64,000 nucleotides of DNA from Pandoraea terrae. GTDB taxonomy: Bacteria; Pseudomonadota; Gammaproteobacteria; Burkholderiales; Burkholderiaceae. The DNA lies in contig NZ_CABPRZ010000032.1 of NCBI RefSeq assembly GCF_902459695.1, forward strand, positions 1-64,000, in the 5' to 3' direction. Each line of letters begins with the position of its first letter. Position 1 is the first letter of the stretch. The notes beneath the pieces are model-generated. The model had not been told where the DNA came from and made no database searches. It saw nothing but the letters and a program-made list of their open reading frames with translations. This document shows, one piece after another, positions 37,649-47,631 of this stretch. Made by a program: the position numbers and the translations under genes.

Positions 37649-38764
37649 ATGACCCGTTCAATACTGCTGGATTATAGCCCAAGCGCTTCATTTGCCACGG
37701 AAATTGCGGAGGATCCGATTGATGACGATCTTTCACCGCGTTCCGCCGATGCCATAAACGTCCCTGCAACCGCCGCCTTCGAGGCGCCGTTGTCGGCCGA
37801 AATCCCGTTCACGCTGGCCGGCGACCGCCTCGACAAGGCGCTCGCACAACTGTTTCCCGACTATTCGCGCAGCCGCCTGCAGGCGTGGGTGGAAGCCGGG
37901 CGCGTCACACTCAACGGCGCGCCGGCCAAGGTGCGCCAACGTGTCGCCGGTGGCGAACAGATCGTCGTCACGCCGGCGGCGCTGCCGGAACAGCTTGCGT
38001 TCTCTGCCGAGCCTGTGCCACTCGCGGCGGTTTATGAAGACGCCGCATTGAGTGTTTTCAACAAACCTGCCGGACTCGTCGTCCACCCGGCCGCAGGCAA
38101 CTGGTCCGGCACGCTGCTCAACGGGCTCCTGCACCGTTACGGTCAACAGGCCGCCGATCTGCCGCGTGCCGGCATCGTCCATCGGCTGGACAAGGACACC
38201 TCCGGGCTGATGGTCGTGGCGCGCACACTGGTCGCGCAGACCGATCTCGTGCGCCAGTTGCAGGCGCGGACCGTCAAACGTCATTACGCGGCCCTCGTCT
38301 GGGGGCGCCCCGTCGCCCGCAAGGTGGTCGATGCGCCGATCGGCCGCGATCCGCGCGAGCGCACGCGCATGGCGGTCGTCGAGGGCAGCGCAGGCAAGCC
38401 GGCCCGCACGCGGGTCGTCACCCTGGCGACCGCCAATTGGGAGGAATCCCCGGTTTCCCTCGTGCTATGTTCGCTCGATACGGGGCGTACGCATCAGATC
38501 CGGGTGCATATGGCGCATCTGGGGCATCCGTTGCTGGGCGATTCGCTGTATCGGTCCCGCGCCAAGCGCCCGCCGCTGCCGAACGGATTCGCGCGGCAGG
38601 CGCTGCATGCGTGGCGGCTCGGGCTGCTGCACCCCGACGACGGGCGCGCCATGCACTGGCAAGCGCCGTTACCCGACGACCTCGCGGCGCTGAAGGCGGC
38701 GCTGGGCCTGACGTTCGACCTTTCAACGCTCCCCGATTCCCTGGATGACCTCTTCCCCGCTTGA
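37649..38764 (+). CDS. rluD: 23S rRNA pseudouridine synthase RluD
   Basis: 371 residues from the ATG at 37649. An N-terminal extension of about 45 residues is followed by an S4 RNA-binding domain ([23 protein letters not shown]) and the catalytic domain with [14 protein letters not shown], Asp181 being the catalytic residue. Also present are the [19 protein letters not shown] motif and the family's C-terminal loop ([11 protein letters not shown]). RluD modifies the helix 69 uridines of 23S rRNA. The gene overlaps pgeF by 20 bases. Confidence 0.94.
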   Translation: MTRSILLDYSPSASFATEIAEDPIDDDLSPRSADAINVPATAAFEAPLSAEIPFTLAGDRLDKALAQLFPDYSRSRLQAWVEAGRVTLNGAPAKVRQRVAGGEQIVVTPAALPEQLAFSAEPVPLAAVYEDAALSVFNKPAGLVVHPAAGNWSGTLLNGLLHRYGQQAADLPRAGIVHRLDKDTSGLMVVARTLVAQTDLVRQLQARTVKRHYAALVWGRPVARKVVDAPIGRDPRERTRMAVVEGSAGKPARTRVVTLATANWEESPVSLVLCSLDTGRTHQIRVHMAHLGHPLLGDSLYRSRAKRPPLPNGFARQALHAWRLGLLHPDDGRAMHWQAPLPDDLAALKAALGLTFDLSTLPDSLDDLFPA

Positions 38765-39623
38765 GCACCCTGTTTCGCCGGACCTGACGCCGCCGGGGCC
38801 GCAAGGCGCGGCAACGGGATATCCGGCCAGCTGGATCGTGCCGGATTGGCCCGCGCCGGCCAACGTGCGCGCTGTTTTCACGACCCGCGAAGGCGGCGTG
38901 AGCGCAGGGCCGCATGCCTCGTTCAACCTGGGCGTGAAGGCGGACGACGATCCCGAAGCCGTGCGCATCAATCGTGAGCGCCTGGCGGCCATCACGGGGG
39001 CAACGCCGGCCTGGCTGGCGCAAGTGCACAGCGCTCGCGTCGCCGACGCCGAAGAGGCATTGCGGGGGTATGACACAGGACAGCCGATCGAGGCGGACGC
39101 CAGCGTCACGACGGCCACGGGTATCGCATGCGCCGCGCTGGCGGCGGATTGCCTGCCGGTCCTGCTGTGCGATACCGACGGTCAGGCGGTCGGTGCCGCG
39201 CACGCCGGCTGGCGAGGATTGTGCAGCGGTGTCATCGAGGCGGCGGTGAGGTCGCTGCGGGCCCGTTTGCCTGCCGGCGGTGAAGGTACCGCCGTGCTGG
39301 CGTGGCTGGGGCCTTGCATCGGGCCAGACGCATTCGAGGTGGGCAGCGAGGTGCGCGAGTCGTTTCTGGCCGCGGCGAATGCGGGGGAGGCCGAAGCCAC
39401 GAACGCCGCGTTCGTGCCGCACGGGGCCGCCGAAAACGGCAAATATCTTGCGGATTTGTGTGCGCTGGCGCGCTTGCGTCTCGCCCGGGAGGGCGTAACA
39501 ACGGTCTCGGGCGGGCGATGGTGTACGGTCAGCGATCCGGCCCGTTTCTATTCGTATCGCCGGGATCGGGTGACGGGGCGTCTTGCCGGCGTTGTCTGGC
39601 GCGCCGGCCCTTCGATCCGCTGA
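38745..39623 (+). CDS. pgeF: Peptidoglycan editing factor PgeF / multicopper polyphenol oxidase family (YfiH)
   Basis: 292 residues. Conserved YfiH features are [34 protein letters not shown] and [11 protein letters not shown]; the His and Cys of the last three are the metal ligands. [14 protein letters not shown] follows, and a C-terminal [15 protein letters not shown]. Members act on purine nucleosides, and in E. coli PgeF removes misincorporated L-Ser muropeptide precursors. The RluD-PgeF pair is a common bacterial arrangement; the start lies inside rluD. Confidence 0.92.
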   Translation: MTSSPLEHPVSPDLTPPGPQGAATGYPASWIVPDWPAPANVRAVFTTREGGVSAGPHASFNLGVKADDDPEAVRINRERLAAITGATPAWLAQVHSARVADAEEALRGYDTGQPIEADASVTTATGIACAALAADCLPVLLCDTDGQAVGAAHAGWRGLCSGVIEAAVRSLRARLPAGGEGTAVLAWLGPCIGPDAFEVGSEVRESFLAAANAGEAEATNAAFVPHGAAENGKYLADLCALARLRLAREGVTTVSGGRWCTVSDPARFYSYRRDRVTGRLAGVVWRAGPSIR

Positions 39624-39750
39624 CATACAGCAGCAGGGCGGCGGGCGCGAGTCCGCCCAGAACGAATGTCAGTATGCCGAGGATCAACGACGGCATGGTG
39701 ATGGAAACCATCAGCAGCACATAGAGCCAGCCGAGCAGAACGATAAACAT
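39529..39750 (-). CDS. Small two-TM membrane protein between pgeF and phaC
   Basis: 73 residues, starting FIVLLGWLYVLLMVSIT, a TM, then a second TM ([13 protein letters not shown]) and a basic tail rich in Arg and Asp. A protein of this pattern occurs at the same place in other Burkholderiales, which is the main support. It overlaps the pgeF 3' end by 95 bases on the opposite strand. No clear ribosome binding site, and a terminator-like hairpin for its strand lies just upstream, so the start is uncertain. Confidence 0.6.
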   Translation of the reverse strand: MFIVLLGWLYVLLMVSITMPSLILGILTFVLGGLAPAALLLYVSGSKGRRARQRRQDAPSPDPGDTNRNGPDR

Positions 39751-39767
39751 CGGGAACGACGCACATC

Positions 39768-39788
39768 AAAAACGCCCGCCGCAGCGGG
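39768..39788 (-). terminator. Terminator-like hairpin on the minus strand
   Basis: 5-bp GC stem CCCGC / GCGGG with a four-base loop. On the minus strand it is followed within two bases by TTTTT. It stands 18 bases before the start of the small membrane protein and would stop antisense transcription coming from phaC. Confidence 0.4.
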
Positions 39789-39943
39789 AAAATCCAGCCA
39801 AACGTTCGCGGCAAGCATTGACATGCCTGCCGCCGCACGCAAGAATGGTCCACAGGTGCCCGCTTCACGCCAAACGCGAGGGGCGATGCACCGCGTTCCG
39901 GGCGCCGGCCCGCGAATGCAACGGACATGACACTCAGGCTACC

Positions 39944-41815
39944 ATGAATCGCGCCAGTGCCAATCACGATCCGGCCGCCAAGGCCGCCTCGTCTGCAAAG
40001 ACTTCGCCATCGTCTTCCGCTCAAGCGTTCCCGCCAGCGTTTCTCTCTGCTCAGGACATGTCGCAATGGTTCGATGCTGCGCGTCGAATGTTCAGCGATG
40101 CCCAGGGCAACGGAGGCTCGGGCGGCGCGGCGAATCCATTTGCGGGCGCTTTCTTCAACCCCATGGCAAACCCGTTCGCGGCGCTCGTCGGCGCGAATTT
40201 GCCGCAGACGCCGGCCCTCTCGATCGATCCGGCGCGTCTGACCGAATTACAAAAGGAATACGCGCAAGCATTTTCCGAATTGATGGCCCAATTCAAGGAC
40301 GGCGGCGCCGAATCCGCGCCTGCGCTCGGCGATCGGCGTTTTGCCGGGGACGGCTGGCGTAATCCGTTCTACGCGCTGCCGGCTGCGCTCTATCTGCTCA
40401 ACGGACGTTTCCTGTTGCGCATGGCCGAGCTGGTCGATGCCGATGCGAAGACACGCGAGCGCCTTCGTTTCGCCGTCGAACAATGGGTTGCGGCCGCCGC
40501 GCCGAGCAACTTCATCGCCACGAATCCCGATGCGCAGCAGCGTATCCTGGAGACGCGCGGCGACAGTCTCGTGGCGGGCGTACGGCACATGCTCGCCGAC
40601 ATGGGCCGCGGAAAAGTTTCGCAAACCGACGAAGCCGCCTTCGAAGTGGGCCGCAATGTCGCGACCACGGAAGGCGCGGTCGTGTTCGAGAACGAACTGA
40701 TCCAGCTGATCCAATACAAGCCGCTTACGCCGACCGTGTTCCAGCGGCCGCTTGTGATCGTGCCGCCTTGCATCAACAAGTACTACATCCTGGACCTGCA
40801 GCCCGAGAATTCCCTCATCCGCTATGCCGTTGAGCAGGGACATACCGTATTCGTCGTGTCGTGGCGCAATCCGGACCAGTCGCTCGCGGGCAAAACGTGG
40901 GACGACTACATTGCGCAGGGGCCGCTCGCGGCGCTCGATACCGCGCGCGAGATCAGTGGCCAGAAGCAAGTCAACGCCCTCGGCTTCTGCGTGGGTGGCA
41001 CGCTGCTTGCGGCGGCGCTCTCCGTCCTGGCCGGACAAGGTCAGAATGGCGCCAAGTCGCCGGTCGCGAGTGTCACGCTGCTCACGACGCTGCTCGATTT
41101 TGCCGACACGGGTGTGCTCGACGTCTTCATCGACGAAGCCCACGTGCAATTCCGCGAGCAGACCATCGGCGGGGTCAACGGAAAACCGGCCGGGCTCATG
41201 CGCGGCATCGAACTCGCGAATACCTTTTCGTTTCTGCGTCCGAACGATCTCGTCTGGAATTATGTCGTCGACAGCTATCTGAAGGGAAAGGCGCCCCAGC
41301 CGTTCGACTTGCTGTACTGGAACGGCGACGGTACCAATCTGCCGGGGCCGATGTTCTGCTGGTACCTGCGCCATTTGTACCTGAAAAATCAGTTGAAGGA
41401 GCCGGGTGTGCTGTCGGCCTGCGGCGTGCCACTCGATCTTGGCCGCATCGATGCGCCGGCCTACGTTTTCGGTTCCCGCGAGGACCACATCGTGCCGTGG
41501 ACGTCGGCGTTCCGCTCGTTGCCGCTCCTGGGTGGCGAAAAGCGCTTCGTACTGGGTGCCTCCGGCCATATCGCGGGGGTGGTCAACCCGCCGGCGAAGA
41601 AGAAGCGCAGTTATTGGCGCAACGACGACGTGGGCGCAGAATCGCAGGCCTGGCTCTCGGGCGCAACGGAGCATCCGGGCAGTTGGTGGACCGACTGGAG
41701 CGAATGGCTGGCACCCTTTGGCGGAAAACGCATCAAGGCGTCAAATGCGTATGGTAATGTTGCCTTTCCACCGATTGAGCCGGCGCCGGGCCGCTATGTG
41801 AAGGCGAAGGCCTGA
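39944..41815 (+). CDS. phaC: Class I poly(3-hydroxyalkanoate) synthase
   Basis: 623 residues. Polymerises (R)-3-hydroxyacyl-CoA into polyhydroxyalkanoate at the granule surface. Lipase-like box GFCVGG with catalytic Cys349, Asp514 in SREDHIVPW and His542 in ASGHIAGVV. Also typical are the RPLVIVPPCINKYYILDLQPENS stretch (shown here only as key residues around 269-285) and the C-terminal WTDWSEWL. The N-terminal 60 residues are Ala/Ser-rich and longer than in Cupriavidus. It is followed by phaA and phaB, so the substrate is probably 3-hydroxybutyryl-CoA. Confidence 0.96.
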   Translation: MNRASANHDPAAKAASSAKTSPSSSAQAFPPAFLSAQDMSQWFDAARRMFSDAQGNGGSGGAANPFAGAFFNPMANPFAALVGANLPQTPALSIDPARLTELQKEYAQAFSELMAQFKDGGAESAPALGDRRFAGDGWRNPFYALPAALYLLNGRFLLRMAELVDADAKTRERLRFAVEQWVAAAAPSNFIATNPDAQQRILETRGDSLVAGVRHMLADMGRGKVSQTDEAAFEVGRNVATTEGAVVFENELIQLIQYKPLTPTVFQRPLVIVPPCINKYYILDLQPENSLIRYAVEQGHTVFVVSWRNPDQSLAGKTWDDYIAQGPLAALDTAREISGQKQVNALGFCVGGTLLAAALSVLAGQGQNGAKSPVASVTLLTTLLDFADTGVLDVFIDEAHVQFREQTIGGVNGKPAGLMRGIELANTFSFLRPNDLVWNYVVDSYLKGKAPQPFDLLYWNGDGTNLPGPMFCWYLRHLYLKNQLKEPGVLSACGVPLDLGRIDAPAYVFGSREDHIVPWTSAFRSLPLLGGEKRFVLGASGHIAGVVNPPAKKKRSYWRNDDVGAESQAWLSGATEHPGSWWTDWSEWLAPFGGKRIKASNAYGNVAFPPIEPAPGRYVKAKA

Positions 41816-41891
41816 AGCCGAAGCGCGATATCGGGATGGACAGGAGAGGGCACCGCCGCCCGCTCGAATTAATTGAACCGAGGATGATGTT

Positions 41892-43073
41892 ATGACGGAT
41901 ATCGTGATTGTGTCGGCCGCGCGGACCGCGGTCGGAAAATTTGGCGGTTCGTTGGCCAAGATTGCCGCGCCGGAGCTTGGCGCGACCGTGATCCGTGAAG
42001 TGCTCCAACGCGCGAAGTTGTCGCCGGAGCAGGTCAGCGAAGTCATCATGGGCCAGGTGCTGACGGCCGGCTCGGGCCAGAATCCGGCGCGTCAGGCGTC
42101 GATCAAGGCCGGGCTGCCGCACATGGTGCCCGGCATGACCATCAACAAGGTGTGCGGCTCGGGCCTCAAGGCCGTGATGCTTGCGGCCAACGCGATCATC
42201 GCGGGCGACGCGGACATCGTTGTGGCGGGCGGCCAGGAAAACATGAGCGCGTCGCCGCACGTGCTGCCGGGCTCGCGCGACGGGTTCCGCATGGGCGAGG
42301 CCAAGCTGGTCGACACGATGATCGTCGACGGCCTGTGGGACGTCTACAACCAGTACCACATGGGCCAGACGGCCGAGAACGTCGCGAAGGAATACGGCAT
42401 CACGCGTGAAGCGCAGGATGCCTTCGCCGTTGCTTCGCAGAACAAAGCGGAAGCTGCCCAGAAGGCCGGCCGCTTCGACGCGGAAATCGTGCCGGTGTCG
42501 ATCCCGCAGCGCAAGGGCGATCCGGTCTTGTTCAAGACCGACGAATACGTTCGCCATGGCGCCACGCTCGAATCGCTGTCCAGCCTGAAGCCGGCGTTCA
42601 CGAAGGACGGTTCGGTCACGGCCGGCAACGCCTCGGGCCTGAATGACGGTGCTGCCGCTGTCGTCGTCATGTCCGCCAAGCGTGCCGAACAATTGGGCCT
42701 GAAGCCGCTCGCGCGCATCGTTGCCTATGCCAACGCGGGCGTCGATCCCAAGGTCATGGGCATGGGCCCGGTGCCGGCATCGCAGCGCTGCCTGGAGCGT
42801 GCGGGCTGGAGCGTGCAGGACCTCGACCTGATGGAAATCAACGAAGCGTTTGCCGCGCAGGCGCTGGCCGTTCATCAGCAAATGGGTTGGGACACGTCGA
42901 AGGTCAACGTCAATGGCGGCGCCATCGCCATCGGCCATCCGATCGGTGCGTCGGGCTGCCGTATTCTGGTGTCATTGCTGCACGAAATGGAACGCCGTTC
43001 CGCGCGCCGCGGCCTGGCCTCGCTATGTATCGGCGGCGGCATGGGCGTGGCGCTGGCGGTCGAGCGCGTCTGA
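41892..43073 (+). CDS. phaA: Acetyl-CoA acetyltransferase (beta-ketothiolase) PhaA
   Basis: 393 residues. Condenses two acetyl-CoA to acetoacetyl-CoA. The nucleophilic Cys88 lies in VCGSGLKAV, His349 in GHPIGASG and the acid/base Cys379 in [16 protein letters not shown] is also present. It follows phaC by 76 bases with a GAGG ribosome binding site, so the two are probably one operon. Confidence 0.96.
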   Translation: MTDIVIVSAARTAVGKFGGSLAKIAAPELGATVIREVLQRAKLSPEQVSEVIMGQVLTAGSGQNPARQASIKAGLPHMVPGMTINKVCGSGLKAVMLAANAIIAGDADIVVAGGQENMSASPHVLPGSRDGFRMGEAKLVDTMIVDGLWDVYNQYHMGQTAENVAKEYGITREAQDAFAVASQNKAEAAQKAGRFDAEIVPVSIPQRKGDPVLFKTDEYVRHGATLESLSSLKPAFTKDGSVTAGNASGLNDGAAAVVVMSAKRAEQLGLKPLARIVAYANAGVDPKVMGMGPVPASQRCLERAGWSVQDLDLMEINEAFAAQALAVHQQMGWDTSKVNVNGGAIAIGHPIGASGCRILVSLLHEMERRSARRGLASLCIGGGMGVALAVERV

Positions 43074-43256
43074 GGGCGTGCGCGCCGCGCAATAAGCATT
43101 CGCGTCGGCGGTACGCCTGAAGGAAATGCATGAGGCGTACGCATGATGATGAACGCGGAGACGGAAGCCGCTTGCGGGAACGCAGCGGCTTCGTAAAGGT
43201 CAATTGGCAGTCGTATCTGGCGGCCGCAAGTGGCCGCCATCAAGGGGGAGAGTTCC

Positions 43257-43997
43257 ATGACTCAACGCGTTGCTTATGTTACGGGCGGTATGGGCGGCAT
43301 CGGTACGGCCATCTGTCAGCGGCTGTACAAAGACGGATTCCGTGTCGTGGCCGGTTGCGGCCCGAACTCGCCGCGCCGGGTGAAGTGGCTGGAAGAGCAA
43401 AAGGCGCTCGGTTACGATTTCGTGGCCTCCGAAGGGAACGTCGGCGACTGGGATTCGACGAAGGCGGCATTCGACAAGGTCAAATCCGAAGTCGGCGAGG
43501 TCGATGTGCTGGTCAACAATGCCGGTATCACGCGTGACGTGGTGCTGCGCAAGATGACGCACACCGACTGGACCGCGGTGATCGACACCAACCTGACCAG
43601 CCTCTTCAACGTCACCAAGCAAATCATCGACGGCATGGCCGATCGCGGCTGGGGCCGCATCGTCAACATCTCGTCGGTCAACGGTCAGAAAGGCCAGTTC
43701 GGCCAGACCAACTACTCCACCGCCAAGGCCGGTATTCACGGCTTCACCATGGCGCTGGCGCAGGAAGTCGCGACCAAGGGTGTCACCGTCAATACCGTCT
43801 CGCCGGGCTATATCGGCACGGACATGGTGAAATCGATCCGTCAGGATGTTCTCGACAAGATCATCGCCACGATTCCTGTCAAACGCCTTGGGAGGCCGGA
43901 GGAAATCGCGTCGATCGTGGCCTGGCTGGCGTCGGAAGACTCCGGTTTTGCCACCGGGGCTGACTTCTCGCTGAACGGCGGCTTGCACATGGGGTGA
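43257..43997 (+). CDS. phaB: NADPH-dependent acetoacetyl-CoA reductase PhaB
   Basis: 246 residues from the ATG after GGGGGAG. Short-chain dehydrogenase with TGGMGGIGT cofactor loop (residues 9-17), NNAGITRD, the catalytic Ser in [10 protein letters not shown] and YSTAKAG with the catalytic Tyr and Lys. It reduces acetoacetyl-CoA to (R)-3-hydroxybutyryl-CoA, the monomer for PhaC. About 180 bases separate it from phaA. Confidence 0.96.
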   Translation: MTQRVAYVTGGMGGIGTAICQRLYKDGFRVVAGCGPNSPRRVKWLEEQKALGYDFVASEGNVGDWDSTKAAFDKVKSEVGEVDVLVNNAGITRDVVLRKMTHTDWTAVIDTNLTSLFNVTKQIIDGMADRGWGRIVNISSVNGQKGQFGQTNYSTAKAGIHGFTMALAQEVATKGVTVNTVSPGYIGTDMVKSIRQDVLDKIIATIPVKRLGRPEEIASIVAWLASEDSGFATGADFSLNGGLHMG

Positions 43998-44030
43998 TGG
44001 CAGCTGTGCGGCAGGCCCGGGGTTAGGGCT

Positions 44031-44059
44031 TTGCCGCATAGCAACAAGCGACCTACAAT
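44031..44059 (+). promoter_or_regulatory. Candidate sigma-70 promoter for phaR
   Basis: TTGCCG (44031-44036), a 17-base spacer, then TACAAT (44054-44059). It would start transcription about 60 bases before the phaR ATG. This suggests separate expression of the repressor, as needed for autoregulation. Confidence 0.5.
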
Positions 44060-44126
44060 CGATAATATGTGGAATCTCCGACCGCCGGTCGGGGATGTCC
44101 CTTTAGAAAAGCAGGAAATCCAGCGC

Positions 44127-44741
44127 ATGACCGCGAGCAAGAAGACCGACGAACGCCTCATCAAGAAATATCCGAACCGGCGTCTGTACGACACGCAAAC
44201 CAGCACGTACATCACGCTTGCCGACGTGAAGCAATTGGTGCTCGAGACTGAGGAGTTCAAGGTCGTTGACGCCAAATCGGGGGAAGACCTGACGCGCAGC
44301 ATCCTGCTGCAGATCATTCTGGAAGAGGAAACCGGCGGTGTGCCGATGTTCTCGAGCGCGATGCTCTCGCAGATCATCCGTTTCTACGGTCACGCGCTGC
44401 AGGGCATGATGGGCACCTACCTGGAAAAGAATATCCAGACGTTCATCGAGATCCAGAACAAGCTGGCCGACCAGTCCAAGGGGATCTATGAGGGTGCGGC
44501 GTTCAATCCTGACGTCTGGGCGCAGTTCATGAATATGCAGGCGCCGATGATGCAGGGCATGATGACGAACTACATCGAGCAATCGAAGAACCTGTTCGTG
44601 CAGATGCAGGAACAGATGCAGAGCCAGGCCAAGAACATGTTCAGTACGTTCCCGTTCCCAGGTGGCCCGGGCGGCCCGGGCGGCCCGGGCGGTCCGGGGG
44701 CGCCGGGTGCACCTGGCAGCAAGGATCCGAAGAAGCCGTAA
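44127..44741 (+). CDS. phaR: Polyhydroxyalkanoate synthesis repressor PhaR
   Basis: 204 residues from the ATG at 44127, after GCAGGAAAT. The N-terminal DNA- and PHB-binding domain has [22 protein letters not shown], the hallmark of PhaR. A central helical domain ([22 protein letters not shown]...) and a Met/Gln-rich helix follow. PhaR represses phasin and its own gene and is released when it binds nascent PHB granules. The C-terminus is an unusual collagen-like run of six Gly-(Gly/Ala)-Pro triplets. Confidence 0.94.
   Translation: MTASKKTDERLIKKYPNRRLYDTQTSTYITLADVKQLVLETEEFKVVDAKSGEDLTRSILLQIILEEETGGVPMFSSAMLSQIIRFYGHALQGMMGTYLEKNIQTFIEIQNKLADQSKGIYEGAAFNPDVWAQFMNMQAPMMQGMMTNYIEQSKNLFVQMQEQMQSQAKNMFSTFPFPGGPGGPGGPGGPGAPGAPGSKDPKKP
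44661..44714 (+). repeat. Six 9-bp repeats encoding Gly-(Gly/Ala)-Pro in the PhaR tail
   Basis: Successive GGTGGCCCG-type nonamers give GGP x4 and GAP x2. GC-only tandem DNA of this type is prone to slippage. Confidence 0.9.
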
Positions 44742-44910
44742 GCGACTGCCGCATTCGGCGGAACGGGCAGCGGGCGAACAGGGTAAAATACGCGGTTGTT
44801 CGGTTGTCACCAGCGGTTTCAACCAACGTTTTCAACCCGCGTTTTGTTGCAGGTGCGCGGCGTCTTGTCGCCAGCGCGCGCCTGCGAGCGCATATATCAG
44901 GATTTGCCCC

Positions 44911-46275
44911 ATGTCCCGCCCTTCGCCCGCCGGCACGCCCAAAGTCGGCTTTGTTTCGCTTGGTTGCCCCAAGGCCCTGGTCGACTCCGAGCAAATCCTG
45001 ACGCAGTTGCGCGCCGAGGGTTACGACATCGCCGGCACGTATGACGGCGCCGACCTGGTTGTCGTCAATACCTGTGGCTTCATCGACGACGCCGTGCAGG
45101 AAAGCCTCGACGCAATCGGCGAAGCGCTCGCCGAAAACGGCAAGGTCATCGTTACCGGCTGCCTTGGCGCCAAGAAGGACGCCGCCGGGCAGGACATCGT
45201 CACCGCCGTCCATCCGAAAGTGCTCGCCGTGACCGGCCCCCATGCCGTCGGCGAAGTGATGAACCATGTGCACCTGCACCTGCCGAAGCCGCACGATCCA
45301 TTCACCGATCTCGTGCCGCCTGCCGGCGTCAAGCTCACGCCGCGTCACTATGCCTATCTGAAGATTTCGGAAGGCTGCAATCACCGCTGCACGTTTTGCA
45401 TCATCCCGTCGATGCGTGGTGATCTTGATTCGCGTCCCGTGGCGGAAGTCATGCTCGAGGCCGAAAATCTGTTCAAGGCGGGTGTCAAGGAACTGCTTGT
45501 CATCTCGCAGGATACGAGCGCCTACGGCGTCGACGTCAAATACCGCACCGGTTTCTGGAACGGCCGTCCGCTCAGGACGCGTATGACCGAACTTGTGACC
45601 GCGCTCGGCGAATTGGCCAAGCAGTACGATGCCTGGGTGCGCTTGCACTATGTCTACCCGTATCCGCACGTCGACGAAATCATCCCGATGATGGCCGAGG
45701 GGCACATCCTGCCGTATCTCGACGTGCCGCTGCAACACGCGCACCCGGACGTGCTCAAGCGCATGAAGCGTCCGGCCTCTGGCGAGAAGAATCTGGAACG
45801 TATCCAGGCGTGGCGCAAGATGGCCCCGGACCTGACGATCCGCAGCACCTTCATTGCCGGTTTCCCGGGCGAGACGGAATCCGAATTCCAGTATCTGCTG
45901 GACTTCCTGCGCGAAGCGGAGCTCGACCGGGTGGGCTGCTTTGCCTATTCGCCGGTCGAAGGCGCGCGCGCCAATGAATTGCCCGGCGCGCTGCCCGACG
46001 AAGTGCGCGAGGAGCGTCGCGCGCGCTTCATGGAAGTGGCGGAGGAGATTTCGGCGAAGCGCCTGCAACGCAAGGTGGGCAAGACGCTGCGCGTCATTGT
46101 CGACGAAATCAATCAGGACGGCGGCATTGCCCGCTCGGCGGCCGATGCGCCCGAGATTGACGGTCTCGTCTATATCGCGCCGACGCAAAAGGCGTCCAAG
46201 CGTTACAAGGTCGGCGATTTCGTGTCGGTTCGGATTACGGGCGCGGACGGTCATGACCTGTGGGGCGAAGTCTGA
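44911..46275 (+). CDS. rimO: Ribosomal protein S12 methylthiotransferase RimO
   Basis: 454 residues. Radical SAM enzyme that adds a methylthio group to Asp88 of ribosomal protein S12. The N-terminal UPF0004 domain has Cys19, Cys55 and Cys84 (in SLGCPK, VNTCGF, VTGC) for the auxiliary cluster. The radical SAM triad is CNHRCTFC (Cys156, Cys160, Cys163). A TRAM domain closes the protein ([13 protein letters not shown]...[14 protein letters not shown]). It lies between phaR and bktB without functional connection. Confidence 0.96.
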   Translation: MSRPSPAGTPKVGFVSLGCPKALVDSEQILTQLRAEGYDIAGTYDGADLVVVNTCGFIDDAVQESLDAIGEALAENGKVIVTGCLGAKKDAAGQDIVTAVHPKVLAVTGPHAVGEVMNHVHLHLPKPHDPFTDLVPPAGVKLTPRHYAYLKISEGCNHRCTFCIIPSMRGDLDSRPVAEVMLEAENLFKAGVKELLVISQDTSAYGVDVKYRTGFWNGRPLRTRMTELVTALGELAKQYDAWVRLHYVYPYPHVDEIIPMMAEGHILPYLDVPLQHAHPDVLKRMKRPASGEKNLERIQAWRKMAPDLTIRSTFIAGFPGETESEFQYLLDFLREAELDRVGCFAYSPVEGARANELPGALPDEVREERRARFMEVAEEISAKRLQRKVGKTLRVIVDEINQDGGIARSAADAPEIDGLVYIAPTQKASKRYKVGDFVSVRITGADGHDLWGEV

Positions 46276-46290
46276 CCGAAGACATCTAGT

Positions 46291-46322
46291 CCGTTGCGCC
46301 GCAGCATGTCGCGGCGCAACGG
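46291..46322 (+). other. 12-bp inverted repeat between rimO and bktB
   Basis: Perfect arms CCGTTGCGCCGC / GCGGCGCAACGG around an eight-base loop. No T-run follows; TATACT starts four bases later. It could be a rho-independent-like pause for rimO or an operator over the bktB promoter. Confidence 0.6.
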
Positions 46323-46367
46323 CGCTATACTCATCCCGATACCGGAATTTCAATGAGGAGATGAGCG

Positions 46368-47549
46368 ATGCAACGCGAGGTCGTAGTTGTCAGCGGTGTG
46401 CGTACCGCTATTGGTGATTTTGGCGGCAGTCTCAAGGATGTCGCACCGACGGAGCTGGGTGCGCTCGTCGTGCGCGAGTCCCTGGCGCGCGCCGGCGTGG
46501 CCGGCGACGAAGTCGGACATGTGGTGTTCGGGCATGTCATCAACACGGAACCCAAGGATATGTACCTGGCGCGCGTGGCTGCCATGAACGGCGGCGTGAG
46601 CCAGCATGCGCCGGCACTCACGCTCAACCGCCTGTGCGGTTCTGGCCTGCAGGCCGTGGTGTCCGCCGCGCAGTCCATCCTCCTGGGCGATGCCGATGTC
46701 GCCATCGCGGGCGGTGCGGAGAGCATGAGCCGCGCACCGTACCTGATGCCCGGCGCCCGCTGGGGCACCCGCATGGGTGAGTCGCGCCTCGTCGACATGA
46801 TGCTCGGCGCGTTGCATGACCCGTTTGCCGCGATCCATATGGGCGTGACGGCCGAAAATATCGCCGCCAAGTGGGGCATCACGCGCGACGACCAGGATGC
46901 GCTGGCCGTCGAATCGCATCGCCGCGCCGCCAATGCCATTGCGCAAGGCTACTTCAAGGATCAGATCGTCCCGGTCATGCTCAAGAGCAAGAAGGGCGAA
47001 GTGGCGTATACGCTCGACGAGCACGTGCGCGGCGACGTCACCCTTGAAGACCTGGCGAAGCTCAAGCCGGTTTTCAAGAAAGACGGTTCAGTGACCGCGG
47101 GCAACGCCTCGGGCCTGAACGACGCGGCCGCCGCGATGGTGCTGATGGACCGTGAGCAAGCCGATCGCCGCGGCGTGAAGCCGCTGGCTCGGCTCGTGAG
47201 CTACGCGCATGCCGGCGTCGATCCGAACTTCATGGGCATTGGTCCCGTGCCGGCGTCGCAGAAGGCGCTGTCGCGCGCGGGCATCACGGTCGCGGATCTC
47301 GACGTGATCGAGGCCAACGAAGCGTTCGCCGCGCAAGCGTGTGCCGTGTCACGCGATCTCGGCTTCGATCCGGCGAAGGTCAACCCGAACGGCTCGGGCA
47401 TTTCGCTGGGGCACCCGATCGGCGCGACCGGTGCGCTCATTACTGTCAAGGCGCTGCACGAATTGCAACGCATTGGCGGCCGCTACGCACTCGTGACGAT
47501 GTGTATCGGCGGCGGGCAGGGCATTGCCGCCGTGTTCGAACGTATTTGA
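46368..47549 (+). CDS. bktB: Beta-ketothiolase BktB
   Basis: 393 residues. Closely follows the pattern of Cupriavidus BktB, opening with REVVVVSGVRTAIGDFGGSLKDVAPTELGALVV and carrying Cys90 in RLCGSGLQA and the terminal MCIGGGQGIA. BktB makes longer 3-ketoacyl-CoA (for example C5) and so allows 3-hydroxyvalerate monomers in the polymer. It is the second thiolase in this region and differs from PhaA in the LMPGARWGTRMG segment. GAGGAGATGAGCG precedes the ATG. Confidence 0.92.
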   Translation: MQREVVVVSGVRTAIGDFGGSLKDVAPTELGALVVRESLARAGVAGDEVGHVVFGHVINTEPKDMYLARVAAMNGGVSQHAPALTLNRLCGSGLQAVVSAAQSILLGDADVAIAGGAESMSRAPYLMPGARWGTRMGESRLVDMMLGALHDPFAAIHMGVTAENIAAKWGITRDDQDALAVESHRRAANAIAQGYFKDQIVPVMLKSKKGEVAYTLDEHVRGDVTLEDLAKLKPVFKKDGSVTAGNASGLNDAAAAMVLMDREQADRRGVKPLARLVSYAHAGVDPNFMGIGPVPASQKALSRAGITVADLDVIEANEAFAAQACAVSRDLGFDPAKVNPNGSGISLGHPIGATGALITVKALHELQRIGGRYALVTMCIGGGQGIAAVFERI

Positions 47550-47631
47550 TTCAGGCGCCGCGCGGCCTCCGGGCCCGCGGCCGATTTCATCCGGGGCCGG
47601 TTATGCCGGCCCGCTGCATTTTGGAGTCACG

